The notes below the pieces were generated by a model. The model was not told the DNA's origin, did no database searches, and was given only the letters and a program-made list of their open reading frames with translations. The translations under genes and the position numbers were made by a program. A stretch of DNA of 64,000 bases from Larix kaempferi (lineage: Eukaryota > Streptophyta > Pinopsida > Pinales > Pinaceae): assembly GCA_027924585.1 (NCBI GenBank), contig BSBM01001663.1, positions 124,001 to 188,000 of the forward strand. The letters run 5' to 3'. Below, in pieces: positions 11,122 through 23,284 of the stretch (positions are counted from its first letter, which is position 1; each line of letters starts with the position of its first letter).

Positions 11122-14100
11122 TGTAATATCCCTCTAAGATTTATAAATGTATAATGTAAATTATTTATGAGGCCCTGGTGAGGAGCTCAAGGCCAAGGCC
11201 CCACCAATGGACCTTGAAAACATCGTTAATTCTTTTCCTAAGTTATAAGTTGTAAACTGAGAAGAGAAGGTGCAACGGTGCAACTAAGCGTCGACAACTA
11301 AATCATTACAGAAAGGTAAAGTCAAGGGAATCCTTGATAATCTAAACGTTAAGGCCTAGGACCCTTTAGGACATAATGGTTGGATCTATGGGTATTAACC
11401 AAGACTTTCGTATAATGTTCTAAGTCAAGGACTATAGCCTTTCGTTGCAAACAAATAGGCAACCTTGACGACTTACGCCTTAGTATAACACCTTATGTTG
11501 TGGATTATAATTTGACATAATTCACTTAATCACATTTCCAACAGGGAGTGTTATAAATCCCAAATAAACCTCCTAAGCTAAATTTAAACTAAGCCTATTA
11601 ATGGGTTTTGATAAAGCTTAGCTTATTATTTTTTAGTATATTTAAATCATAACCTAAAATATGAGACATTGGTATGAGTTGACTATAATGTAAGAAGTAC
11701 TACTTAACTATAAGTTAGTACTATGCATATGTGTTATATACATATGTACATGATGTAAATATATATATAGGACCATCATATAATTGTCAAATAACTTGTG
11801 AACACAAGAGTGCTAAGGACATATACAAAAGAATGTTATTAACAAAGAAGTTAACGAATTGGTATAAATGTATACATAATAAGTGGGAGTGGCGAATCTC
11901 AACGAGTAGTCTGAGGGAGTTGTCTCCTTATTTGGGAAATTCCCTTTTTACTAAGCCGCCACATGTCCCATGCCGTTATGAAGAGCTACCATGTGTCATA
12001 CTAAGGGTGGAGACCCACTCCTACATAAGGAAGTAGGAACTCGGCAAGAGGGGAAAAAAGCTCTCGGTAAGAAGATCCAGAACAAAAGTAGGGAGGTAGT
12101 CAAGGTTAGATTGGAGGCCGTCGCAGCCAGTGGATGGCGGATCGAAGACCCTACAGGGAAGATGAAATTCCTGGTAAAACTCATGTATTTTTCGATAACT
12201 GATCTCGTCTCTTTATCCTTAGATCTCTACGTCAATGCTTGAATCTCAGGGTTATTCTATTTCTGCAAAACGTTTAAGATCGGGATTTCATTATCTCTGC
12301 AATAATGTTAAGTCTCAGGGTTATTCTATTTCTGCAAAAACGTTTAAGATCGGGATTTCATTATCTTTTACATCTCTGCAATAATGTTAAGTCTCAGGGT
12401 TATTCTATTTCTGCAAAAACGTTTAAGATCGGGATTTCATTATCTTTTAGATCTCTGCAATAATGTTAAGTCTCGGGGTTATTCTATTTCTGTAAAAGCG
12501 TTTAAGATCGGGATTTCATTATCTTTTTCTCTGCAATAATGTTAAGTCTCAGGGTTATTCTATTTCTGCAAAAACGTTTAAGATCGGGATTTCATTATCT
12601 TTTAGATCTTTGCAAAAATGTTAAGTCTTAGAGTTATTCTAATTCTGCAAAAACGTGTAATATCAGAGATGCGTTACCTTTTTAGATCTCTACAACAAGG
12701 TGTAAATCTCAGATTTGTTCTCTTCTGTAAAAGCGTTAAGTTTAGATTTGCTCCTTTGTAGTTCTAATTTCGGTGAGTTTTTTTAATCTCTGCAAACAAC
12801 TATGTGTTGGCTGCAAAATCCTTGTGCGGGTTTTAATGTTGTTGATTGGATTATAACCCAGTAGAGTATCGTTTCCTGTATTGTTCTGAAATACTCCTCA
12901 GAGCGTCGAATGCCTGAGTTATGGTGAACTTGGCATTCTGGAAAGGCACATCATCGATCCCTTCGCCTGTACCCTTCCATAGTAGCATTTGGTGCTAGGA
13001 ACTTTTAATAGAGGCAAACCATAAACATTGATAACAAGTCGAATTAGCACGAAAAACCACTCTTTGTACTACCATTGAGGAAGGACAACAATCCGATCGA
13101 TTTCCTATGAACATTGAAACTTCATTGGTAGCTTCCCCTGATTTTCAAAAACAACCAAAATACCATCGAAACTCCCTTATATAGATCTTGGTTTCAATGA
13201 AGAGTAAGGCCGGCATGTGTACCACGTGACATTCTCGATTTGCAAAGTTTGACGGCCTTGAGTTAAGTTCCGAGATATTATAGCCTTGCGAGTAGGAAAG
13301 TTGGATTCTCTGTTTAGGTTATCGCTATAGCAAAATCATGGTTTCCATTTTGTCTCCTTTTAAACTTACAGCTAAGCAGAACAGAAATCGGCGACCTCGA
13401 CGGCTGTTTATTTAGAATGAACTTACTACTAGTAAAGAGTATTTTTCGATGATCTCAACGGTTGTGACTTTTCCTTACCCTAAATTTCAATTTTGAATCA
13501 GGGCGGTGACCCTTTCTACACAGGATAACCGTTAGTAATTCCTTGAGAGTATCGTAAAGCTGCGATTGAGGTAGTTATGACAATAGGCTAAATAAGAAGT
13601 AGCTTAAGTCTGGTTTAACGACTGCCACGAAAACGTTTTCTGCATATATATATATATATATATATCTATATGATGAATATGAAACCCTTGTTTTGAAAGG
13701 GGTAGCGTAAATAGATAAAGGGAAGCCCTTTGCTAAGTGACGAACTCATGATACATAATTTTGGGATATTGGTATGGATAAGAAGTATGTTTAGCATATA
13801 TTTTATTTGAACAGGAGTCCTCTCTATGGAGAGGCATCAAAGAAAAGTGAATTGCAACATGTGTTGTGGATTGTAATCTATTTTATTTTTGAAAAATAAT
13901 AAAAATAACCTTTGTGGATGTAGCCCAAGAGTGGGTGAACCACTTTAAAAAGTCTCCCTCTCACGTGTCTCTTTTAGGTGTAATTTTTGTGGATATGTTG
14001 AATTGCATCTATTTGTGTTCCAATGATATTTATGATAATCACTTGTGTTTATTTGTGGTTCAAGCTATTTTTGGCATATCTTGTGTGTGTTGTGTTAATG

Positions 14101-14352
14101 ACAATGCTATTTATAATACATATGTTTTGTCTAATGTTTTCTTTGTAATCATGTGTTCTTATGATGATAATACCAATGGATGCATCGACGAGTTCAGGAC
14201 TACCACGTCAAGTAAAGTAAAGTCGTCATATGAAATAATATGTTAGACGAGTTGTGTTATGAGGTTCTAGTATTTAAAGTGAATGTGTACAAGTAGTGTC
14301 GAAATCCCTAAAAATTTATTTACTTTTTGCTGTAAAATTAAGGGACATTACA
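11122..14352 (+). repeat. Complete long LTR (about 3.2 kb) of outer LTR retrotransposon
   Basis: Starts TGTAATATCCC directly after a purine tract and ends GGGACATTACA, giving TG...CA termini. Its 3' part is repeated at 1-1823. It contains a seven-unit tandem array (12226-12765) and a TA microsatellite near 13645-13670. It serves both as 3' LTR of the first unit and 5' LTR of the second, as expected after recombination between LTRs. No coding function is seen. Confidence 0.75.
12226..12765 (+). repeat. ~79-bp tandem repeat array inside long LTR
   Basis: About seven units of 70-80 bp with the core ctctgcaataatgttaag, then ctcagggttattctatttct and gtttaagatcgggatttcat. The central four are nearly identical, while the first and last two are diverged. 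Such arrays in a U3-like region could be enhancer-type repeats; this is inference. Confidence 0.9.
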
Positions 14353-15407
14353 CTAGGTTATCTCCATTGGTAAGTAATTCAAATAGATAGTGATGTTACA
14401 ATATAAGATTTATGTGATTGACAAATGTATGGGCACCCAAGATCATCTATTGGCAAAAGTAGATCATAAATTATTAAATAATGATAAAGATGAAAAGTTC
14501 CCTTACATATGATTGACCCCAAATAGGGTGGACGAGACGTTCTACGACAACAAGGTTATATTGTTTTGATAGATTATTGACATTTGCATAGTCAAGTAAT
14601 TTTTAAGGAATATTGAAGCAAGCTTTATGTATTCCCTTATTTTTATGGTTACTAATCAAACTATGATGATGAGATCAGGAAGGACAATTAGAACATCTTT
14701 CATGGTAAGTTTCTTTTGAAAAATCGTATGAGAACCAGTTGTAATAATGCGTTACAAAAAGGTAGATACTCCTCCCTAGACAGAATCTCACTCATTTATC
14801 ATACTAAGTTTCTACGAGTATAGCTTACTAGACATTGTCGAAAGATAATCATTTTAAATCTTTACCTAAATACTAACTTGATATTCTGGGTATGTTACAG
14901 ATATGGACACTATTTGTAGGTTTTGAGCACCAAAATTGTTCTTAGGATATGGAAGTGGTCAAGGGATGAAACCCTGGCCATAGGTCATAAGGGAAGTTTA
15001 TAGGGCTCGTGGACCATAAGCAAGGTATTTGACCACAACACTTAGCCTTTATCAAGTGTTTTTTTCCTCTACGTAAATATAGGATCACAATTAGGATGAT
15101 TTGACCCCATGTATAGGTCATCAATATATACATGATAAATGTAGAAACCTAAGAGTTATGCGCTAAATGTACACACTTAGGGCTCAAGGGTTAGGAAATT
15201 GGTTACAAACCACCACATAGGACATGCTTAGGGATTATTTGGCTTCCAAGTGTGGATGCATACTGGATTAATAGGTTTTGAGAATATTTATGGATACTAG
15301 GCCCTTGTAAATGGTTTGTGGGAGGACATCGCGCTTTAATATAAAAATAAAGTTTAGGAAAGGGCCATGAATATCGCCCCAAATTACCACACATGACCTC
15401 TCTAGGG
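14353..15407 (+). mobile_element. Internal region of outer LTR element, second unit
   Basis: Second copy of 1824-2878 with a few percent divergence, running up to the target duplication gatct (15408-15412) of copia copy 2. Non-coding. Confidence 0.6.
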
Positions 15408-15412
15408 GATCT

Positions 15413-15990
15413 TGTTGATGTACTTGTAACTTCGAAAGATATTCACTTGTATACTGTATTTGTACTTTATTGTATCCCCAATGGAGATGTATTATTCCTC
15501 TGATTGGAAGCGTCGTCAGTTGTACTTGCAAGTGTCGCAAGTTATATTGTCAGTGTCGTAACTTATACTTGATGGGTTATTAGACCACCCTAGTGGGGGT
15601 CGGCCTAGTCAACATTATGTTAAGTGGTTAAGTTGAGGCTGACCTAGTTAGAGTTAAAAGACAAGTGAAGTAGTGTATAAATAGAGAGTGTGTCTCTCTC
15701 ATTTTACACATTCTCTCATTCACTCACTTCGTATTAGTGAGAGAGAGGAGGAGTGCACACAAGTGGAGGAGGAGTAGCTGCTACCGACATTTATCTTTTC
15801 AGGATTCATCTTTCTGATCCTTGTATTGGTTCTTATTCTATCTCTAAGGAAGTTGCGGGGTTTTTCACCTTATTGGTTTTCCTCGGTGAAATGCTTTGTG
15901 TCTCTTGTCTCTTGTATTTGACATGATGTACACGTTGTTCTCTTTGTTAATATCCTAGATCAGGTTGAATTAAATGCTGAAAAACTAACA
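15413..15990 (+). repeat. 5' LTR of copia copy 2
   Basis: 578 bp, TG...CA ends, TATAAATA at 15676-15683. It lacks the duplicated ttattagaccacc segment, as does the 5' LTR of copy 1. Confidence 0.9.
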
Positions 15991-16002
15991 TGGTATCATA
16001 GC
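15991..16002 (+). other. Primer binding site (initiator-Met tRNA), copia copy 2
   Basis: TGGTATCATAGC directly after the LTR, the same one-base variant of the plant copia primer site as in copy 1. Confidence 0.85.
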
Positions 16003-18458
16003 TAGCCTGAAGGAAGGCATGGTATGGAATTTATGACACTTGTTGCACTTGCGACAAATTGGAAGCTAGGGCTTGGTATAGTAAAAACCAGTCATCGTGG
16101 AACTTTCTCTATAAATACATTTTTGCAAAGTTTCAGGATCTAAAACTTCTACAGGTAGAAGACGAAATGTCCATGCACCTTGTTTCCAAAGGAGAGCCTC
16201 AGATTCATTGTACTTTGTGATATATGATCCGTACAAGTTAGGGTTTATGCCTCTTCCAGAATGTAGTGCTAAACAGGTGACCTAGGAAAAAAGGTCATAT
16301 CTCGGGCTAGGAAGCTCCAAATGGAATTTCGTAAAAGGTGACAGTTAGGGAACGGATAGTACTTTCATAGGTATGGGTTTCAGAGGCCAAAGTTGAAACA
16401 GTGACATGTGGCACGCCGTACAAGTTTGCTATATTGTTTCATCCCATAAAAAGGTCACGTTGCGACACTTGGCATATCTCTCTCTCAGAGAATCCATTTG
16501 AGGTCATATCTATGACATTGGAAAGATGATAGGTCGAGCTAGCACAGGACAAAGTTTCAGACCTTGAGGATCTGAAATTTCAGAGATACATCAGAAACAA
16601 TATGGCATATATTTCTGTCCAAACAGAATTGGATTGTGAGCACCTTCATTTTTGGATCATCACTGTTGTGGGAAATTAGGGTTTCGGAGAAAGTTAGAAT
16701 TTTTGAAATATGAGACCACGGCTAGATGCTCCTCATCAAAATCGAAATTTAGAGACCAAGATCGATTTTTTTGGTTGGCAGAACTCTAGGCATCATCAAA
16801 CCCTAGTTCGAGATTTTGATCGGTAAGGTGGAAAATTAGGGTTTCTGCAAAAGTTGAAAATTTTGGAATCTGTGACCATATTAGGATGCTCCTCAGAAAA
16901 ATCAAAGTTTAGATCACAATATAGAACCTTTTGGCTAGGCAGAACCTCGGGTATTATCAAACCCTAGTTTGGGATTTTGACTAGAAGATTCGAAAGTTTA
17001 AAAGGCAATTTTGAGGGGTCAAATTTTGGAGATTTCAAAATTGAAGTATACCAGCTTTATTAGCTCAGCAAGGCGCATCTTTTCATCCAATCAGAATTTT
17101 GAAATTCAAAGTTTTAATTTTTAGGGTTTCTCTGACAAACCCTAATCCATCTCGAGATCCAGTTTTAGCAAATCAAAGTGGATTGGCTTAATCCTAGAAG
17201 AGGATGAATTGGACACCTACATAAGTGAAGAGATTCCAGTTCCAGAGGGAGATGAGTCTAAGGCATTACATAAGAAGTATACAAGCAATCCCGACAGGTA
17301 TGACTTGAGGAGATATAGGTATGTTTTGAAATCTGTTCATGATTAATTTTATGATATGTTTGTCTTCATATTATTGAGGTTAGTACAATCTTGATTAATT
17401 TTAGACTTGTCTTATCACCCTAGTAAAAGTATGAATGCATGTGAATGATAGAAGACATTCATTGATTAGGGTTATGACACTTATGATTGTACTAATACAC
17501 GGTGGTGTTGTATGAGGATGATGTTGTTCACTAACATGAAGGGTACATCAAGAAAGACAAATCAAGTTCTAGATCAAGAACATAAGACCATGGTGACGCG
17601 AAGACAAAGACTCATCCATAGTCATGGATCACATAGAAGCTCTACTTACGAGGTATGTATAACTTGGTTCTACAATTATTAACTTATGCGATATGCAGGT
17701 TGCTAGTACAAGGTCTCTAAGAGAACAAAGAAGACATTGTTTGGGTATGTTAGACAAGCATGATAATACAGATCTTGAGGATGACACTAGTGCACACTTA
17801 AGTATGCATAGTGGTCCAGGATGGATATAAGTTCAAAGACAGATAATCTAGGAAGCAAAGATCAACAGGGAGCTCACTCTAGTAGTTCCTGCAAGGAAGT
17901 AAAGATTGAGAGGGAGTCCACCCATCAACCAAACAAAGATAAGTATTTGAATTGTCATTCCCTATATATATGATTAATTAAATGATGTTGTTTAGTCATG
18001 TACATACTTATGTTCCTAGATTTAGGATGTATATTATGCATATTAGAAAAATTGCATTAATGAACAAGATACTACTAATATGCAAGTAATGGGTAACTGG
18101 CCTATGGTATTGTACAACACTCCATTGCTACTTATCTAGAATGAAACCTCCTTGCTGACATGTTGGGAGTTGTGCACACTCTTAATAATGTTTTGGTAGA
18201 GATGGAAGGCATCTAGAAAGTTATGGGATATGGATAAATGTTGTATTGAAGCATTGGCTAAGATAATTGCATGACTGTATGACATATGTATTTATGAGTA
18301 AGAATTTGTTCTGAAATATATAAGATGTTTCTAATCATGCAATTGAACTTGTCTTGTGGGAAAGATCGTGTAACATCACCTACAAAAGAATGAATACAAC
18401 ATTTGTTCCAGCAACGAATTTCAAAGAAAACTATCTATTGAAGATATTGAAAAATGAG

Positions 18459-19927
18459 AAGTTCCCAGGATCTGGGATGCAGTAATGGAAGAATGCCATG
18501 ATCGAGGAATACTAGTCGATCATAAAAAATGATGTCTGGGATGTGGTCTTGAGACCAAAAGGGAAGTTTGTTGTGATTTCCAAGTGGATCTATAAGATCA
18601 AGCTTGCTGCAGATGGCAACATATAGAAATACAAGGCAAGGTTTGTGGCTCGTGGCTTCTCCCAGAAAGAGGGGTTAGATTATGAAGAGAATTTTGCTCA
18701 TGTAGCCAGATAGACTTCCATCAGAACAATACTTGCTCTGGCTGTAGTGATGAAGTGTAAGATACACTAGATGGATATGGTGTAGTCGAAGAGTAAGTGT
18801 ATGTGGAGCAGCCACTTGGTTTTGAGACATATGGCAGGGAGTCATATGTGTGCAGATTGAAGAAAGCCTTGTATGGCTTGAAGCAAGCTCCTAGGACATG
18901 GTACGACATGATAGAAAGCTTCCTGTCTAGCTTGGGCTTTACCAAGAGTAAAGCGGATTCCAACCTTTACTACAAGGTTGAGGAAGGAAATCCAGTGATA
19001 CTCCTATTGTATGTGGCTGACCTATTTGTGGCAGGTAAGGATAGATTGATTGTCGACACGAAGAGGAATCTTACTGCTGAGTTCGAGATGAAGGACTTGG
19101 GAATGATGCATTAATTTCTAGGTATGGAAGTGTGGCAGAGTGCAGATGGAATCTTCCTTTGACAAGGGAAGTATGCAGTAGAGATCCTGAAGCGGTTCAG
19201 GATGATGGACTGCAAGGCCATGGCCACACCTATGGCATCGAACCTAAAGCTATTGAGTGATGCTTCATCAAAGTCGGTTGATGTCATGGTGTATCATCAG
19301 ATGATTGGGTCCTTGATGTACCTGGAGAACATGAGACCAGATATTTGCTTTGCGGTGAACACCTTGAGCAAGTTTCTGATAGATCCTAGACACATTCACC
19401 TGATTGCTGTAAAGAATATTCTGAGGTACCTGAAGGGTACAATTGATTATGGGATCAAGTATGATGCAAATCAAAAGTTTAACATAGAGGGTTATGTTGA
19501 TTCAGATTGGGCAGGCAGTGCTGCAGATAGGAAGAGCACTTCAGGGTGCTACTTCAATATGGAATCAGGTGTGATCTCTTGGTTTAGCAAGAAGCAGTCT
19601 TATGTAGCACTGAGTACAGCTAAAGCAGAGTATGTCACAGCTTGTTTGGCCAATTGTGTGGAAGTATGGCTAAGGAAGCTACTGTCTGATTTATTTGATT
19701 TCCAGTTGGATGCTACTTGTATCTATTGTGACAACCAGACTTGTGTGAAGTTGTCAGAGAGCCCGGTGTTCCATGACAAGTCGAAGCACATCGAGATCAA
19801 ATATCACTATATCAGGGATATGGTGCAGAAAGGAGCAGTGAAGCTCCTGTATGTTGCGACAGACGAGCAGATTATATATGTATTAACCAAGCCACTGGCC
19901 AGAGTGAAGTTTGAGTACTTCAGATAG
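18459..19927 (+). pseudogene. Copia reverse transcriptase and RNase H, copy 2
   Basis: Same domain order as copy 1. The open piece around 18797-19114 holds KKALYGLKQAPRTWY, but the catalytic box reads YVADL at 19010-19024 (GCT replacing GAT), removing an essential aspartate. The piece 19202-19927 is a fairly complete C-terminal RNase H region (ADRKSTSG, KHIEIKYHYIRDMVQ, VLTKPLARVKFEYFR). A TGA at 19160-19162 is private to this copy; earlier stops are shared with copy 1. Non-functional. Confidence 0.9.
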
Positions 19928-20008
19928 AGGCTTGGTGTACTTTAGATTGAGGTTCCTTCCAAGGGGAAGTGATGAGTCTGGAAGACGTAGATGCACATGG
20001 GATTTTCT

Positions 20009-21434
20009 GACATGGTTGTAGATATGTTCTCCCATGGTCGTGATGTAATTGCCGATCCATTCTCACATGGTGGTATATGTGTTCTCCCATGGTCGTGATG
20101 TAATTGCCGATCCATTCTCACATGGTGGTATATGTGTTCTCCCATGGTGCATATTTAAGGGCTGGATCCATTCTCACATGGTGGTAGATGTGTTCTCCCA
20201 TGGTGTAGATGTAAGGGTTGAAGCCATTTTTCACATGGTGGTAGATGTGTTCTCCCATGGTGAAAAACTAAGGGCAGGAGCCTTCCCCGAATGGTGGTAG
20301 ATTTGTTCTCCCATGTCGGTGGTGTAAGTGTTGTATGATGTGCATCTGGGATGTGCTCCGTGGACGATGAGATGATCTGAAGAGGAAGTTTCTATAATGG
20401 TCAGGAAGATCATGTGATTATGATGAGCATCAAGAAGATGCTCCAGATGATATGCATCAGGACGATGCTATGACGATGATCAGGATGATCATGCGATGAT
20501 GATATGCATCAGGACGATGCTATGATGATGATCAAGATGATCATGCAATGATGATGTGCATCAGGACGATGTATTGTATGATGATGATCAGTATGATCAT
20601 GAGTATTAGGATGATACTCCGTGGCCATGGATAGATTGTGCAGGTAGCATGTAATAGCTCCCTGGGAGATCCGATAGTCTGAGCTCGGATGCTCTTGTGA
20701 GGTTTTTCTACAGGTTGGATGTGGACAGATTGTGCAGGTAGCATGTAATAGCTCCCTGGGAGATCCGATAGTCTGAGCTCGAATGCTCTTGCGAGGTTTT
20801 TCTACAGGTTGGATGTGGACAGATTGTGCAGGAAGCATGTAATAGCTCCCTGAGAGATCCTATAGTCTGTGCTAGGATACTCTTTCGAGGTTTTGCTACA
20901 GGTTGTCCGTGGACAGGTTGTGTAGATAAGCATATAATAGCGCCCCAGGAGATTTGCAGATACTCTTGCTAGGTTTTTACTATGGCATATAATAGCTCCC
21001 TGGAAGATCTGGCAAATGCTCTTTCGAGGTTTTGCTTGGGAGGACATATAATAGCGCCCTGGGAGATTTGCAGATACTCTTGATAGGTTTTTCCTATGGC
21101 ATATAATAGCTCTCTGGGATATCTGGAAATTGCTCTTGCTAGGTTTTGTCCTATGGCATGTAATAGCACCCTAGGAGATCCGATAGGTTGAGCTGTGTGC
21201 TTGTAATTAGTCCTGGGATACTCTTTCAAGGTTTTTCCATGACCACATGTAATAGCACCCTGGGAGATCCGATAGGTTGAGCTGTGTGCTCGTAATCAGT
21301 CCTGGGATGCTCTTTCGAGGTTTTGTGGTGGTCACATGTAATAGCTCCCTGGGAGATCTTGTCGTTCGTGCTTAGGCACATAAAGGATCCCGGGATACTC
21401 TTTCGAGGTTTTGTTGATGCATGTAATTAGTCCT
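20009..21434 (+). repeat. Tandem arrays A, B and C of copia copy 2
   Basis: Counterparts of 7480-8905: array A (55-bp units) about 20009-20319, array B (about 57-bp units) about 20409-20619, array C (60-94-bp units) about 20629-21434. Unit number and order are the same as in copy 1, with point differences only. Confidence 0.85.
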
Positions 21435-21695
21435 GGGATCCACAGTATGTCCAGATATGATGAAGACCTATAGGAGGCTGGGCCTACATCCAACATGAAA
21501 AAGGGTTGGCTCTGTAGAACTTCCTATGATGAGAAGAATTGAGAGATAGCACCAGTGATCGAGATGACGAGTACAACAGCAGTGGCGATGATGCTCCATG
21601 ATCCAGTGACGATGATCCAACTCCAGAATTGAAGACTTGTGCCTATATGTATTGATGACCTGTGTCAAGAGAATACCTTCCTAGTTAAGAGGGAG

Positions 21696-22310
21696 TGTTG
21701 ATGTATTTGTAACTTCGGAAGATATTCACTTGTATATTGTATTTGTACTTTATTGTATCCCCAACGGAGATGTATTATTCCTCCGATTGGAAGTGTCGTC
21801 AGTTGTACTTGCAAGTGTCGCAAGTTATATTGTAAGTGTCGTAACTTATACTTGATGGGTTATTAGACCACCTTGATGGGGTCAGCCATGTATGAGTCAT
21901 GTGGGTTAAAGGGTTATTAGACCACCCTAGTGGGGGTTGGCCCAGTCAACATTATGTTAAGTGGTTAAGTTGGGGCCGACCTAGTTAGAGTTAAAAGACA
22001 AGTGAAGTAGTGTATAAATAGAGAGTGTGTCTCTCTCATTCACTCACTTCGCATTAGTGAGAGAGAGGAGGAGTGCACATAAGTGGAGGAGGAGTAGCTG
22101 CTACAGACATTTATCTTTTGGGGCTTCATCTTTGTGATCCTTGTATTGGTGCTTATTCTATCTCTGAGGAAGTTGCGGGCTTTTTAACCTTCTTGGTTTT
22201 CCCCGGTGAAATGCTTTGTGTCTCTTGTCTCTTTTGTTTGATATGCTGTACATGTTGTTCTCTCAGTTAAGATCCTAGATAAGATTGAATTAAATGCTGA
22301 AAAACTAACA
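21696..22310 (+). repeat. 3' LTR of copia copy 2
   Basis: 615 bp with the same extra segment as the 3' LTR of copy 1, TATAAATA at 22013-22020, followed by gatct. After it the outer element's internal sequence runs only to about 22384. Confidence 0.9.
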
Positions 22311-22384
22311 GATCTATAGCCTCTAAGTCCAAATATGAGAGACATCAAGAGGTATGTATAACTATCTATGTATCTTAGTGTAAA

Positions 22385-23280
22385 TGTTAGTGGCACATAC
22401 CTAGTGACCACACAATTTCTTTGGGGCCACAGGGTACTCAACAACTTATCTATTTATCTACTGAGGCCCAAATTCATTTTTATTTAATGAATATCACAAT
22501 TTACAATATAAATGAATTATATTTCCACCCAAATAAAATATATACATATACTAAAACATATAAGCAATTTCTAGCATGCATGCAGTCATACCATGCCAAG
22601 ATATTCATGCTATTAAACATTCACATAAAAATAATTAAACAATATACATAACAAATAAATATAAATGGATTTTAATACAAACTTGGACACTTATCTTAAA
22701 ATATCCTCCAACTGAATGCAGACTAAGGAAATTCCTCCCAACCATAGGCACTTTGTTAGACCAATTATCTTTATAACAGGGGCCACCTTGGAGCTAGAGC
22801 TACCAATGAACAAGAAGGTGTCGAACCCCCTCTACAGTTATCCTAATTTGCTAGCACTCCTCTCCTATCAGCTTGCAAAAACCAACAAATGTAGTTCCCT
22901 TCTCTAATTTTATAGTTCCATGAGATATTTCCCCAATTCCCTACTAGGGCTCCAAAACATGCCAACCGGGGACTTGCTGTGTGAGGACTTCAAAGAACTC
23001 AACTTTAATTTTCCTCATGTTTTTAGGTACAAGTCTAGGCTATGGTATGGAATTATGGCTCAATTATGGCATAATGATGATGAATGAATGATAGGATAGT
23101 CATTGAATGAACTAAATTATCACTAATATGTATGCATGTTGAGAAATAGCCATGAGAACTATACAAGTGACACACATGGGATTTGAAACTATTTCCCTTC
23201 TAATCCTAGGATTAGGATAATTAACCCAATATTATAGCTAATGCACTTTAATAAAGAGTGATAAAAAAAACTTAGGATAA
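22385..23280 (-). repeat. Truncated LTR of an old minus-strand LTR element (left remnant)
   Basis: About 0.9 kb homologous, roughly 75-80% by eye, to 28250-28286 joined to 42551-43412. Shared words include cacatacctagtga, ggtactcaa, cccaaattcatttt and tcattgaatgaactaaatta. On plus it begins TGTTAGTGG exactly where similarity between the two copies of the tandem array ends, so it marks an insertion edge. Its far side is lost at the junction with gypsy sequence near 23281. Non-coding. Confidence 0.5.
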
Positions 23281-23284
23281 AGAA

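Larger units (their letters stand above)
15413..22310 (+). mobile_element. Ty1/copia LTR retrotransposon, copy 2 (defective)
   Basis: Same length and layout as copia copy 1, displaced by exactly 12,529 bp: 5' LTR 15413-15990, 3' LTR 21696-22310, target duplication gatct at 15408-15412 and 22311-22315. The identical insertion site and identical 5'/3' LTR asymmetry show it is a segmental copy rather than a second transposition. It retains a longer RNase H frame than copy 1 but has lost one catalytic reverse-transcriptase aspartate. Confidence 0.92.
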
